From positions 1,798,001-1,862,000 of the forward strand of contig NZ_CP029191.1 of the NCBI RefSeq assembly GCF_008642335.1: a DNA stretch of 64,000 nucleotides, read 5' to 3'. This DNA is from Streptomyces venezuelae. GTDB lineage: Bacteria; Actinomycetota; Actinomycetes; Streptomycetales; Streptomycetaceae. Shown one piece after another: positions 39,340 to 48,975 of this stretch. The notes below the pieces were generated by a model. The model was given only the letters and a program-made list of their open reading frames with translations. It made no database searches and was not told the origin of the DNA. Position numbers and translations under genes: made by a program. Numbering within the stretch: the stretch's first letter is position 1; each line of letters begins with the position of its first letter.

Positions 39340-41493
39340 TCAGGCCTGGCCCGCCTCCCGCATCTGCCGCAGCTCCTTCTTCATCTCCGACACCTCGTCG
39401 CGCAGCCGGGCCGCGATCTCGAACTGCAGGTCGGCGGCGGCCGCGCGCATGCGCTCGGTCATCTCGTCGATCTGCTCGGCCAGTTCGGCGGCGGGGCGGT
39501 TCGTCGGGACGGTGTCCGCGCCCTTCTTGCCCTTCGCCTTGCCCTTGGCGGGCGCGGCGGCCTTGCCGGCCTTGGCCGCGTCGCCGCCGAGCGAGGGCAC
39601 GGGGGCCTTGCCGGCCTTCGCCTTGCGGTAGTCGGAGCCGAGGAGCTGCTCGGTGTCGACTTCCTCGCGGGCGATCTGCGACACGATGTCGTTGATCTTC
39701 TTGCGGAGGGGCTGCGGGTCGATGCCCTTCTCCTTGTTGTACGCGATCTGCTTCTCCCGGCGCCGGTTGGTCTCGTCGATGGCCTTCTCCATCGCCGGGG
39801 TGATCTTGTCCGCGTACATGTGGACCTGGCCCGAGACGTTGCGCGCCGCGCGGCCGATGGTCTGGATCAGGGAGGTGCCGGAGCGCAGGAAGCCCTCCTT
39901 GTCGGCGTCGAGGATCGCCACGAGGGAGACCTCGGGGAGGTCGAGTCCCTCGCGGAGGAGGTTGATGCCGACCAGGACGTCGTACTCCCCCGCCCGCAGT
40001 TCGCGCAGGAGCTCCACGCGGCGCAGGGTGTCGACGTCGCTGTGGAGGTAGCGGACCTGGATGCCGAGCTCCAGGAAGTAGTCCGTGAGGTCCTCGGCCA
40101 TCTTCTTGGTGAGCGTGGTGACCAGGACGCGCTCGTCCTTCTCGACGCGCGTGCGGATCTCGTGCACGAGGTCGTCGATCTGGCCCTCGGTGGGCTTGAC
40201 GACGACTTCGGGGTCGACGAGGCCGGTGGGGCGGATGATCTGCTCGACGAAGCCGTCGCCGCGCGAGAGCTCGTACTTCCCCGGGGTCGCCGAGAGGTAG
40301 ACCGTCTGCCCGATGCGGCCGAGGAACTCCTCCCACTTCAGGGGGCGGTTGTCCAGGGCCGAGGGCAGCCGGAAGCCGTGGTCGACGAGGGTGCGCTTGC
40401 GGGAGGCGTCGCCCTCGTACATCGCGCCGATCTGCGGGACCGTGACGTGCGACTCGTCGAGGACCAGGAGGAAGTCCTCCGGGAAGTAGTCCAGGAGGGT
40501 GTTGGGGGCGGTGCCCGGGGCGCGGTCGTCGAAGTGCATCGAGTAGTTCTCGACGCCGGAGCAGGAGCCGATCTGGCGGAGCATCTCCAGGTCGTACGTC
40601 GTGCGCATGCGCAGGCGCTGGGCCTCCAGCATCTTGCCCTGCTTCTCCAGCTCGGCGAGGCGCTCGGTGAGCTCCTTCTCGATGCCGGTGACCGCCTTCT
40701 CCAGGCGCTCGGGACCCGCTACGTAGTGCGACGCCGGGAAGACGTACAGGTGGTCGTCGTCGCTGATGACCTCGCCGGTGAGCGGGTGCAGGGTGGAGAG
40801 CGCCTCGATCTCGTCGCCGAACATCTCGATGCGCACGGCCAGCTCTTCGTAGACCGGGAAGATCTCGATGGTGTCGCCGCGGACGCGGAAGGTGCCGCGG
40901 GTGAACGCCAGGTCGTTGCGCGTGTACTGGATGTCGACGAAGCGGCGCAGGAGCTGGTCGCGGTCGATCTCCTCGCCGACCTTGAGGGGGACCATGCGGT
41001 CCACGTACTCCTGCGGGGTGCCGAGGCCGTAGATGCAGGAGACGGAGGCGACCACGACCACGTCGCGGCGGGTCAGCAGCGAGTTCGTGGCGGAGTGGCG
41101 CAGGCGCTCCACCTCCTCGTTGATCGAGGAGTCCTTCTCGATGTACGTGTCCGACTGCGGGACGTACGCCTCGGGCTGGTAGTAGTCGTAGTACGAGACG
41201 AAGTACTCGACGGCGTTGTTCGGCAGGAGCTCGCGGAACTCGTTCGCCAGCTGGGCGGCCAGTGTCTTGTTCGGCGCCATCACGAGGGTGGGGCGCTGGA
41301 GCTTCTCGATCATCCACGCGGTGGTGGCGGACTTGCCGGTGCCGGTCGCGCCGAGCAGGACGACATCCTTCTCACCTGCGCGGATGCGCCGCTCGAGGTC
41401 GGCGATGGCGGTCGGCTGGTCGCCGCTGGGCTGGTACGGACTGACGACCTCGAAAGGTGCCACCGTGCGTTCGATCTTGGATACGGGCCGCAT
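39340..41493 (-). CDS. uvrB: Excinuclease ABC subunit B
   Basis: UvrB is the damage-verifying helicase of nucleotide excision repair. The 717-residue protein has Walker [16 protein letters not shown] (about residue 45), the beta-hairpin region [12 protein letters not shown], motif II DESHVT, motif [11 protein letters not shown] and the C-terminal UvrC-binding coil [21 protein letters not shown] 55-residue Lys/Ala/Gly-rich insert ([18 protein letters not shown]) lies before the coil. I chose the ATG at 41493 giving [10 protein letters not shown]. Confidence 0.98.
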   Translation of the reverse strand: MRPVSKIERTVAPFEVVSPYQPSGDQPTAIADLERRIRAGEKDVVLLGATGTGKSATTAWMIEKLQRPTLVMAPNKTLAAQLANEFRELLPNNAVEYFVSYYDYYQPEAYVPQSDTYIEKDSSINEEVERLRHSATNSLLTRRDVVVVASVSCIYGLGTPQEYVDRMVPLKVGEEIDRDQLLRRFVDIQYTRNDLAFTRGTFRVRGDTIEIFPVYEELAVRIEMFGDEIEALSTLHPLTGEVISDDDHLYVFPASHYVAGPERLEKAVTGIEKELTERLAELEKQGKMLEAQRLRMRTTYDLEMLRQIGSCSGVENYSMHFDDRAPGTAPNTLLDYFPEDFLLVLDESHVTVPQIGAMYEGDASRKRTLVDHGFRLPSALDNRPLKWEEFLGRIGQTVYLSATPGKYELSRGDGFVEQIIRPTGLVDPEVVVKPTEGQIDDLVHEIRTRVEKDERVLVTTLTKKMAEDLTDYFLELGIQVRYLHSDVDTLRRVELLRELRAGEYDVLVGINLLREGLDLPEVSLVAILDADKEGFLRSGTSLIQTIGRAARNVSGQVHMYADKITPAMEKAIDETNRRREKQIAYNKEKGIDPQPLRKKINDIVSQIAREEVDTEQLLGSDYRKAKAGKAPVPSLGGDAAKAGKAAAPAKGKAKGKKGADTVPTNRPAAELAEQIDEMTERMRAAAADLQFEIAARLRDEVSEMKKELRQMREAGQA

Positions 41494-41582
41494 GGAATCA
41501 ACCGTACGACTCCGCACTGACAACGGGGCGGGACCGGCTGACGGGCGGCGCCCCGATTCGGTGCCGCGGGGCGCGGCCGGGC

Positions 41583-42467
41583 TCACCAGTTCTGCGGGGT
41601 CCTGGAGCCGGGGCGGGTGCGGGAGCGGGGCCGGGTCCTGCGGCGGGAGACGGGCACGTGGCGGTCGCCCGAGCGCGGGACCGGGTAGGCCTGCCGGGTG
41701 CGGTTGCCGTTCGCGGGGTTCCTGACGTCGGCCTGGCCGCCCATCACCATGAGCGGGTCGAACATCACGATGACGCCCGCGAGGAGCAGGAAGGCGAGGG
41801 GGCCGATCATCATGGGCGCGAGGATCTCGGCGGGCGAGTCGCCGGGCGGGGCGGCGCCCGAACCGTGCAGATGGACGCTGAGGCCCGCCATGCCCATGTA
41901 GTGCATGCCGCTCACGGCCAGCCCCATGACGAGGCTGGCGCCGAGGCTCCACAGGATTCCCCTGACCTGTCCGGCCGCCCAGAGCGCGGCGGTCGCGGCG
42001 ACCATGGCGATGACCACGGACGCGGCGACGGTCAGGGTGTTGTACTCCAGCGTCCCGCGAAGACGCATACCGGCCATTCCCAGGTAGTGCATCGTGGCGA
42101 CGCCAAGCCCCGTGATCGTCCCGCCGGTGAAGAGAGCGGTGCCCGTCGCGCCGCGGTAGCCGACGATGAAGATCCCGATGCCGACCATGACGATGGCGAC
42201 GGCGAGGCTCGCGAAGGTCAGCGCCTTGTCGTAGTGGATCGGGGCCTCCTCCACGGTGAAGCCCATCATCGCCACGAAGTGCATGGTCCAGATCCCGGAG
42301 CCGATCGCGGCCGCGCCGAGTGCCAGCCAGCCGGGTCGCCAGGAGTGCTCCACGAGGAGCGATCTGGTCGTGCAGCGCAGTCCGAGCGCCCCTCCCAGGC
42401 ACGCCATGAGGTAGGCCACCACCGGTGTGACGACTCCGTAGCTGAACCCGTCGACCGTGCCCTGCAT
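41583..42467 (-). CDS. MHYT-domain integral membrane sensor
   Basis: The 294-residue protein has seven predicted membrane helices with three MHYT-type motifs, seen as [18 protein letters not shown] and MHYMGMAGL. These are proposed to hold a metal that senses oxygen, CO or NO. No GGDEF or EAL output domain is attached; the protein ends in an Arg/Pro/Ser-rich cytoplasmic tail ([20 protein letters not shown]). I chose the ATG at 42467, nine bases after GAAGGG; upstream in-frame ATGs add residues that do not look like part of the domain. Confidence 0.88.
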   Translation of the reverse strand: MQGTVDGFSYGVVTPVVAYLMACLGGALGLRCTTRSLLVEHSWRPGWLALGAAAIGSGIWTMHFVAMMGFTVEEAPIHYDKALTFASLAVAIVMVGIGIFIVGYRGATGTALFTGGTITGLGVATMHYLGMAGMRLRGTLEYNTLTVAASVVIAMVAATAALWAAGQVRGILWSLGASLVMGLAVSGMHYMGMAGLSVHLHGSGAAPPGDSPAEILAPMMIGPLAFLLLAGVIVMFDPLMVMGGQADVRNPANGNRTRQAYPVPRSGDRHVPVSRRRTRPRSRTRPGSRTPQNW

Positions 42468-42742
42468 GCCCGGTAGCCCTTCCGCCTGGTGTGACCAAAT
42501 GCCCTGAATACGCCCCATGCACCCCCGTCCGGCGGCCATCTGAAAGACCGTCGGCTGAGGCTGAGAGTAAAGCTCAGCCCGGAACGTAAGAACGATTTTC
42601 CGGCAAAGAATCGCCATCCCCACGCGCGGGTTCCTTGTCTTTGACGACTCCGTTCAACCTGTGGCCATCCTGCACCTGTCTCCCGTTGGCCGTGGACTGT
42701 CACTCTCAAGCGGTCCGCGATCACACGACGCGAGGAGTACCC

Positions 42743-43633
42743 GTGTACGCACGTGCTGCCGCCACCACCGCTGCCCTCCTGGGAGCCGGTGCACTCGTCC
42801 TCCCCACCGCCACCGCCACCGCGCAGACCCCGGCGCCGAGCACCGTCCGGCACGACCAGCCGCTGGTCGTCGCCCACCGCGGCGCGTCCGCCTACGCCCC
42901 GGAGAACACCTTCGCGGCCATCGACAAGGCCCGCGACATGGGGTTCCGCTGGGTCGAGAACGACGTCCAGCGCACCAAGGACGGCGAGCTGGTGATCATG
43001 CACGACGACACCCTGAAGCGGACGACGAACGTCGAGGAGCTCTACCCCGACCGCGCCCCCTGGAAGGTCAAGGACTTCACGGCGGCCGAGATAGCCAGGC
43101 TCGACGCGGGCAGCTGGTTCAGCGAGAAGTACGCGGGTCAGCGCGTGCCGACCCTCAAGCAGTACATGCGGCGGGTCTCGCACAACCACCAGAAGCTGGT
43201 CTTCGAGTTCAAGAAGCCCGAGCTGTACCCCGGCATCGAGAAGCAGGGCCTGCGGATCCTGCGCAACGAGGGCTGGCTCGACAAGCACCATGTGAAGAGC
43301 AAGCTGGTCATCCAGAGCTTCAGCGCGGACAGTGTGAAGACGGTGCACAAGCTGCGGCCCGACGTGAAGACCGGTTTCCTCGGCACTCCCTCGGTCGCCG
43401 AGCTGCCCGCCTACGCACGCTTCGCCGACCAGATCAACTCGTCGCACACGACCATCTCGGCCGCGTACGTCTCCGCGATCCACGCCCTCAAGGGCCCGCA
43501 CGGCAAGCCGCTGGAGATCTTCACGTGGACCGTGAACGACGCCGCGAACGCCAAGCGGGCCGCGGGCTTCGGCGTGGACGGGATCATCACCAACACGCCG
43601 GACGTCGTGCGCGAGGCACTGCGCGACGACTGA
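42743..43633 (+). CDS. Secreted glycerophosphodiester phosphodiesterase
   Basis: The enzyme cleaves glycerophosphodiesters to glycerol 3-phosphate and an alcohol. The 296-residue protein has a signal peptide (LLGAGALVLPTATATA, cleavage near residue 27) and a GDPD TIM barrel with the catalytic AHRGASAYAPENT (two-His site), VENDVQRTKDGELVIMHDDTL with its metal Glu/Asp and general His, and the later FEFKKPE and TVNDAANAKR. The GTG at 42743 has GAGGAG six bases upstream. It probably scavenges phosphate or recycles teichoic-acid and phospholipid head groups outside the cell. Confidence 0.93.
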   Translation: MYARAAATTAALLGAGALVLPTATATAQTPAPSTVRHDQPLVVAHRGASAYAPENTFAAIDKARDMGFRWVENDVQRTKDGELVIMHDDTLKRTTNVEELYPDRAPWKVKDFTAAEIARLDAGSWFSEKYAGQRVPTLKQYMRRVSHNHQKLVFEFKKPELYPGIEKQGLRILRNEGWLDKHHVKSKLVIQSFSADSVKTVHKLRPDVKTGFLGTPSVAELPAYARFADQINSSHTTISAAYVSAIHALKGPHGKPLEIFTWTVNDAANAKRAAGFGVDGIITNTPDVVREALRDD

Positions 43634-43690
43634 CCGCGCCGCCCGTCGGCGACTGACGGCGTTGTCAGTGGGCGGTCGTACGGTGTCGTC

Positions 43691-44248
43691 ATGAACGCCA
43701 CTGCGCAGGACCGGCGTACGGCCGCCGTGTGGACCGTCGTCGACAGCGACATCGGACCGCTGCTGCTCGCCGCGACCGGCGAGGGACTGGTCACCGTGGG
43801 TTTCCACGCCACGGAGGCCGTGCGCGAGAAGACCCTGGACCGGCTCGGCTCCCGCCTGGGCGCCGAGCCGGTCCTCGCGCCGGACTCACCGCTGCTCGCC
43901 GAGGCGATACGCCGGCTCGGGGAGTACTTCGCGGGCGAGCGGCACGACTTCGAGCTGCCGCTCGACTGGTCCCTGGTCACGGGCTTCAACCGGCAGGTGC
44001 TGCGCGAACTCGCGACCGGCGTGCCGTACGGCGCGGTGGTGGGCTATGGGGACCTCGCCCGCCGCGTCGGCAGTCCGGGCGCGGCCCAGGCCGTGGGACT
44101 CGCCATGGGCGCCAATCCGCTGCCGGTCGTGGTGCCGTGCCACCGTGTGGTGGAGAGCGACGGCGGGATCGGGGGTTTCGGGGGCGGTCTGGAGACCAAA
44201 CGGCAGCTGCTCGCCCTGGAAGGGGTGCTTCCCCAGCCACTGTTCTGA
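43691..44248 (+). CDS. ogt: Methylated-DNA--protein-cysteine methyltransferase
   Basis: This suicidal repair protein moves alkyl groups from O6-alkylguanine to its own Cys. The 185-residue protein has the active site LPVVVPCHRVVESDGGIGGFGGGLETK with the acceptor Cys near residue 149, and the helix-turn-helix/arginine-finger region VPYGAVVGYGDLARRVGSPGAAQAVG. It is a single gene. TACGGT lies six bases before the ATG and no ribosome-binding site is seen, so a leaderless message is possible. Confidence 0.95.
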   Translation: MNATAQDRRTAAVWTVVDSDIGPLLLAATGEGLVTVGFHATEAVREKTLDRLGSRLGAEPVLAPDSPLLAEAIRRLGEYFAGERHDFELPLDWSLVTGFNRQVLRELATGVPYGAVVGYGDLARRVGSPGAAQAVGLAMGANPLPVVVPCHRVVESDGGIGGFGGGLETKRQLLALEGVLPQPLF

Positions 44249-44308
44249 CCGCGGCCTGGCCGACGGTTCTCTGTTTCGGGCGTGCGAACGCCCTGGCAGA
44301 CTGCGTCA

Positions 44309-45571
44309 GTGACTTCGACCGTCGACGCCCCTGACATACCCGGCCCGGAGGCGCTCGCCGCCCTGCGGCGCCGCACGAACGCGGTACTGATCGCCAGTCA
44401 GATCCTGGGAGGTCTGGGGGTGCCGATCGGCATCGCCCTGGCCCCGATGCTGGCCGCCGACGTGAGCGGGACGGAGGCGCTGTCCGGCCTCGCGCCGACG
44501 GCCTCCGTTGCGGGCACGGCCGTCCTCTCGCTGCCGCTCGCCGCACTGATGAACGCGCGCGGACGCCGCGCAGGACTCGTCCTCGCCTATGTGATCGGCG
44601 CGCTGGGCGCGGGACTCGTCGTGCTCGCCTCGGTCGCCGAGAGCTTCCCGCTGCTGCTGCTCGGCATGGCGGCCTACGGCGCGGGCTCGCTGGCGACGCT
44701 GCAGGCACGGTTCGCCGCGGCCGACCTCGTGGAGCCCGACCGGCGCGGGCGGGCCATCTCGCACGTCATCTGGGCCACGACGGTCGGCTCCGTCCTCGGG
44801 CCGAACATCTCCGCGCCCGCGAGCCGGGTCTTCACCGACACCTCGATCCCCGAGGAGGCGGGACCCTTCCTCTTCGCCGCCGGGATCTTCGCGGCAGCCG
44901 CCGTAATGGTGGCGGTGCTGCTGCGCCCCGATCCGCTGCTCACGGCCCGCGCGCTGGCGCCCCAGGAGAGCGGGACCGCGCAGAGCCGCTCGCTGAAGGC
45001 CGGCATCGCCGCGGTGGCCGCATCGCCGATGGCACGTCTCGCCCTCGTCACGGTGGCCGCCTCGCACACCGTGATGGTCTCGATCATGGTGATGACCCCG
45101 GTCGACCTGGGGCACCACGGGGCGAGCCTGCAGCTGGTCGGCCTGGTCATCAGCGGCCACATCGCGGGCATGTACGCGTTCTCGCCGGTGATGGGGTGGC
45201 TCGCCGACCGGTTCGGCAGGCTCTCCGTGATCGGACTCGCGGTGGGGCTGCTGTGCTGCGCCGCGCTGCTCGCCGGCACGGCGGGGCCCAGCCACGGCCA
45301 GACCGCCGCCGGGCTCTTCCTGCTGGGCCTCGGCTGGTCCGCGGGCCTGGTCTCCGGCTCGGCGCTGCTCACCGACTCGGTGCCGCCGCCCGCGCGGGCG
45401 GCCGTGCAGGGGCTCTCGGACCTGACGATGAACGCGGCGGCGGGCATCGGCGGCGCCGCCGCGGGTCTGATCGTCGCGCGCGCCGGTTACGGCTGGCTCA
45501 ACCTGATCGGCGTCTGCGTGCTGCTGCCGATGGCCGCGCTCGCCGTGCGGCGGGCTCTCAAGAAGGCGTGA
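44309..45571 (+). CDS. MFS transporter
   Basis: This is a cytoplasmic-membrane carrier of 420 residues with about 12 helices. It has a typical A-like motif (LADRFGRLSVIGL) at the start of the second half and LMNARGRRAGLVL in the first. The drug or metabolite carried is unknown. The GTG at 44309 gives VTSTVDAPD as N-terminus. There is no ribosome-binding site, but CAGACT lies six bases upstream, compatible with a leaderless transcript. It follows ogt on the same strand after 60 bases. Confidence 0.85.
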   Translation: MTSTVDAPDIPGPEALAALRRRTNAVLIASQILGGLGVPIGIALAPMLAADVSGTEALSGLAPTASVAGTAVLSLPLAALMNARGRRAGLVLAYVIGALGAGLVVLASVAESFPLLLLGMAAYGAGSLATLQARFAAADLVEPDRRGRAISHVIWATTVGSVLGPNISAPASRVFTDTSIPEEAGPFLFAAGIFAAAAVMVAVLLRPDPLLTARALAPQESGTAQSRSLKAGIAAVAASPMARLALVTVAASHTVMVSIMVMTPVDLGHHGASLQLVGLVISGHIAGMYAFSPVMGWLADRFGRLSVIGLAVGLLCCAALLAGTAGPSHGQTAAGLFLLGLGWSAGLVSGSALLTDSVPPPARAAVQGLSDLTMNAAAGIGGAAAGLIVARAGYGWLNLIGVCVLLPMAALAVRRALKKA

Positions 45572-45607
45572 GCTCCGGGCACGGTGCGGGGCGGGCGTGA
45601 GACGGGG

Positions 45608-45973
45608 TCACGGGAGCGTGATGTGGTACGCCTTGCGCAGCGTCTCGTGCACCGTCCACGTGGTGCGGTCGCCCTCGCGCAGCACGGCCGCGTCGCCCGG
45701 GCCGATCTCCAGGGTGTCGCCGCCCTCGACCGCGACGGTGGCGCGGCCGCTGACGACCACGAAGAGTTCGTTGGCCTCGGTGTCGGTGACCACGCCCGGC
45801 GTGATCTGCCAGATGCCGCGCAGCTGCTTGCCGTCGGCGGACTCCCACAGCACCTTGCCGGTCACCACCGGGTCTCCGGAGACGATCTGCGCCGGATCGA
45901 GCGGCTCGACCTCCAGCTCGACATCCGGAATGTGCACGGCAAAAGACGGAACAGTCTGATCATTCGTGGTCAT
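45608..45973 (-). CDS. Cupin domain protein (DUF861/EutQ-like)
   Basis: This small beta-barrel protein of 121 residues carries the cupin core seen as RGIWQITPGVVTDTEANELFVVVSGRATVAVEGG followed by LEIGPGDAAVLREGDRTTW and a last HETLRKAYHITL. The metal ligands of typical cupins are only partly present, as in the EutQ/DUF861 group. TAGGGT lies eight bases upstream of the ATG, suggesting a leaderless message. Function is unknown. Confidence 0.88.
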   Translation of the reverse strand: MTTNDQTVPSFAVHIPDVELEVEPLDPAQIVSGDPVVTGKVLWESADGKQLRGIWQITPGVVTDTEANELFVVVSGRATVAVEGGDTLEIGPGDAAVLREGDRTTWTVHETLRKAYHITLP

Positions 45974-46082
45974 GGCCGGTCACCCTAGCCCGGGGCCCGG
46001 CGGACCCTCGGCAGCGGGGGTTTGACGGGAGGCACCGCCCGCCAGGGATGAGGAGGAGACCCGACAGGCAGGAGGCAGGCCC

Positions 46083-46988
46083 GTGCTGGTGGTGTCCGAA
46101 GAGGTGCGGAGGGCGGTCGCGGAGCGCCGTCCCGTGGTGGCCCTGGAGTCCACGATCATCGCGCACGGCCTGCCGCGGCCGCGCAATCTCCAGGTGGCCG
46201 AGGAGCTCGAAGCGGTCGTACGGGACGAGGGTGCCGTACCCGCGACGATCGCCGTACTGGACGGGGTGCCGCGCGTCGGCCTGACCAAGGATCAGCTCCA
46301 GCGCATCGCAAACGACGACGGCATCCGCAAGCTGGGCCACCGCGACCTGCCCCTCGCCGTCGCGACGGCCGCGAGCGGGGCCACGACGGTGTCGGCGACG
46401 GCGCTGCTCGCCGCACGTGCGGGCGTGCGCGTGTTCGCCACGGGCGGGCTCGGCGGGGTGCACCGGGAGTGGTCCCAGTCGCAGGACGAGTCGGCGGACC
46501 CGGGGCTGCTCGCCCGCACGCGGATCGCGGTGGTGTGCGCGGGCGTGAAGTCGATCCTGGACGTCGGGGCGACGCTGGAACGCCTGGAGACGCTGGGTGT
46601 CGCCGTGGCGGGGTACGGGACCGACCGCTTCCCGGGCTTCTATCTCGCCGACTCCGGGCACCCGGTGGACTGGACGCTGCGCACGCCCGGCGAGGTCGCC
46701 GAGGTGATACGGGCCCAGGACGCGCTCGGCGGCCCCGATTCGGCGCTCATCGTGGCCAATCCGGTGCCGCGCGCCGAGCAGCTCGATCCCGCGCTCCACG
46801 CGCGCGTGCTCGCCGAGGCGCTGGCGGCGTGCGAGGAGCAGGGCATCACGGGGCAGGCGATCACGCCGTTCCTGCTCGGCGAGTTGGTGCGGCGCACCGG
46901 GGGCGCGTCACTGGAGGCAAACCTCGCGGCGGTCCGCGGCAACGTGCGCCTCGCGGGGCGGGTGGCGACGGCCTGGGCGGAGCGTTGA
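46083..46988 (+). CDS. psuG: Pseudouridine-5'-phosphate glycosidase
   Basis: PsuG cleaves the C-C glycosidic bond of pseudouridine 5'-phosphate to uracil and ribose 5-phosphate. The 301-residue protein carries the family segments ALESTIIAHGLPRPRNL, the active-site ATTVSATALLAARAGVRVFATGGLGGVHR, and GTDRFPGFYL, with catalytic Glu, Lys and Asp residues within them. AGGAGG lies seven bases before the GTG start. The following PfkB kinase begins 38 bases on, the standard psuG-psuK pairing for pseudouridine salvage. Confidence 0.95.
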   Translation: MLVVSEEVRRAVAERRPVVALESTIIAHGLPRPRNLQVAEELEAVVRDEGAVPATIAVLDGVPRVGLTKDQLQRIANDDGIRKLGHRDLPLAVATAASGATTVSATALLAARAGVRVFATGGLGGVHREWSQSQDESADPGLLARTRIAVVCAGVKSILDVGATLERLETLGVAVAGYGTDRFPGFYLADSGHPVDWTLRTPGEVAEVIRAQDALGGPDSALIVANPVPRAEQLDPALHARVLAEALAACEEQGITGQAITPFLLGELVRRTGGASLEANLAAVRGNVRLAGRVATAWAER

Positions 46989-47026
46989 GCGCGGGGGCCG
47001 GGGTGTCGGGCGTGGAGGGTGGTGGG

Positions 47027-47941
47027 GTGGGCTCGGGTGCGTTGTTGGTCGTCGGGGACGTCGTCACCGACATTGTGGCCCGGCACCGTGCACCGCTCGC
47101 GCCGGGCACCGATACGGTCGCGGCCATCCGCACCGTGCCGGGTGGCGCGGGCGCCAACGTGGCGTGCTGGGCCGCGTATCGGGGCTGTCCCGACGTACGG
47201 CTCATCGGCCGGGTCGGCGCCGACTCGGCGGCCTGGCACGAGGCGGCTCTCACGCGCGCGGGCGTACGGTCCCGGCTCGTCGTCGACGCGGAGGCGCCGA
47301 CGGGGACGGTGATCTGTCTGGTGGACGGGGGCGCCGCGGCGGAGCGGACGTTCCTCACGGACAGCGGTGCCGCGCTGCGCCTCTCCCCCGCCGACTGGTC
47401 GCCCCGGGACCTCGACGGCGTGGCCCTCTTGCACCTCTCGGGCTACCTGTTCTTCGCGGAACCGAGTCGGGCGGCGGCCCGCGCGGCACTGTCGGGCGCC
47501 CACGCGCGTGGAGTGCCGGTGAGCGTGGATCCCGCGTCGGCGGGGTTCCTCGCGGAGACGGGGCCTGAACGGTTCCTGTCGGCGGTGGACGGAGTGGCGG
47601 TCCTGCTCCCCAGCCGGGACGAGGCGGAACTGCTCACGGGCCTGCCCGACCCGGAGGACGCGGCAGCCAAGCTGAGCCACCAGTTCCCGACGGTGGTCGT
47701 CAAACTGGGCGCGGAGGGAGCCCTGGTGGCCCGGAACGGCGAACTCCCGCACCGCGTACCCGCACCCCCCGCGCGGGCCCGCGACACGACGGGCGCGGGC
47801 GACGCCTTCACCGGCGCGTTCCTGGCCGCCCGCCTGACCGGCGCGGACCTGCGCGAAGCGGTGTCTCAGGGATGCGAGGCGGGGGCCCGAGCGGTGGAAC
47901 TGACCGGCGGCAGACCCCCGGACCCGGCGACGGCGGCGTAA
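47027..47941 (+). CDS. psuK: PfkB-family kinase, probable pseudouridine kinase
   Basis: This ribokinase-fold kinase of 304 residues has VPGGAGANVACWAAYRG near the N-terminus, LLPSRDEAELLTGL in the middle and RDTTGAGDAFTGAFLAARLTGAD with the catalytic Asp. Its place after psuG suggests that it phosphorylates pseudouridine at O5', supplying the PsuG substrate. I chose the GTG at 47027 because GGAGG lies eight bases upstream; a TTG at 46985 overlapping the psuG stop and GTGs at 47003 and 47012 are alternatives. Confidence 0.82.
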   Translation: MGSGALLVVGDVVTDIVARHRAPLAPGTDTVAAIRTVPGGAGANVACWAAYRGCPDVRLIGRVGADSAAWHEAALTRAGVRSRLVVDAEAPTGTVICLVDGGAAAERTFLTDSGAALRLSPADWSPRDLDGVALLHLSGYLFFAEPSRAAARAALSGAHARGVPVSVDPASAGFLAETGPERFLSAVDGVAVLLPSRDEAELLTGLPDPEDAAAKLSHQFPTVVVKLGAEGALVARNGELPHRVPAPPARARDTTGAGDAFTGAFLAARLTGADLREAVSQGCEAGARAVELTGGRPPDPATAA

Positions 47942-47980
47942 CCCGGAGCCATCACGTAGGGCGCCCGTCCCCGCGCTCTC

Positions 47981-48829
47981 CTACGCCTTCCTCCCCCAGG
48001 CCGAGACCAGCGGTGCCGTCGTCAGGTCCAAGGCTCCTGTTGCCGTCGTCGACAGGTGGTGGTCGATGTCCTCGGGTGTGGCCAGGCCCGCCGCGGTGAG
48101 GTCCGGGCGCAGGTGCTGGAGCGTGGCCGTTTCGAGGGCCGCGGCGGCCGGGGAGGCCAGCGGGAAGTACACGTCGGACGCCACCTGGCGCAGCCCCGCG
48201 TCGCGCAGGAGGCGGGGCAGCCGGCGGCCGTACGCGAGGTCCGTGCCCCGCTCCGTGCGGAGTGCGTGCACCCCGCGGCGCAGCCGGTTCGCCGCCTCCT
48301 GGGCGGGACCGTGCTCGTCGGGGCAGGCCAGCGGCTGGAGCGCGAAGTCCGGCTCCTCGATGAGGAGTCTGCCGCCGGGCCGCAGCGCCCTGAGCATCGA
48401 CGCCAGCGCCCGCTCCCGGTCGGACACATCGGCGAGGACGAGCCGCGCGTGCACGAGGTCGAAGCCGCCGACGGGCGGCGGGTCGGCCGCGATGTCGTGG
48501 ATCCGCACCTCCAGCGGCGAGCGCGCGGCCCGCGTCTGCCAGGAGATGTCGATGTCGGTCGCGAGGACCCGCCCCGTGGGCCCGACCCGCTTGGCGAGCC
48601 AGGAGATCACGGACGTACCGCCCGCCCCGACCTCCCAGCAGCGCCAGCCCGGCCCGATGCCGAGGCGTTCCACGTGCCCGAAGGTCGTGGCGTCGAAGAG
48701 CGCGGCGAAGGCGTCGGAGCACGACCGCGCCCCGGACGACCGGGAGTCGGAGAGCTGACGGTGGTCGGAGAGCTGACGGGGGCCTGCGTACTGCCGGGGG
48801 TCGAGGAGATGACCGTCGATTCGCGTCAT
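47981..48829 (-). CDS. SAM-dependent methyltransferase
   Basis: The 282-residue class I methyltransferase has motif I CWEVGAGGTSVISWLAK (about residue 63), acidic motif II ATDIDISW, and LVLADVSDRERALASMLRALRPGGRLLIEEPD, the usual post-I and motif IV/V region. A short tandem repeat in the N-terminus (RQLSD-HRQLSD) is encoded by two near-identical 18-base units near 48745-48780. The methyl acceptor cannot be predicted. The ATG is at 48829. Confidence 0.85.
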   Translation of the reverse strand: MTRIDGHLLDPRQYAGPRQLSDHRQLSDSRSSGARSCSDAFAALFDATTFGHVERLGIGPGWRCWEVGAGGTSVISWLAKRVGPTGRVLATDIDISWQTRAARSPLEVRIHDIAADPPPVGGFDLVHARLVLADVSDRERALASMLRALRPGGRLLIEEPDFALQPLACPDEHGPAQEAANRLRRGVHALRTERGTDLAYGRRLPRLLRDAGLRQVASDVYFPLASPAAAALETATLQHLRPDLTAAGLATPEDIDHHLSTTATGALDLTTAPLVSAWGRKA

Positions 48830-48975
48830 GCCGAGATCATCCCAGTTGTCCCGCTTCCTCCCGGGAGGCAGAACCGGACAACACGGAACGGAGTCCTCCG
48901 TTCCCCCAGGCCTTGGCGTGCCGTCGGACCGTACTGGCAGACTGGCACGCCAAATCGTCGGTGCGAGGAGCCCAC

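Noticed and set aside
48745..48780. Small tandem repeat near the methyltransferase start
   Set aside because: Two 18-base units inside the coding N-terminus (RQLSD repeated). It looks like a simple duplication, with no sign of mobile origin.
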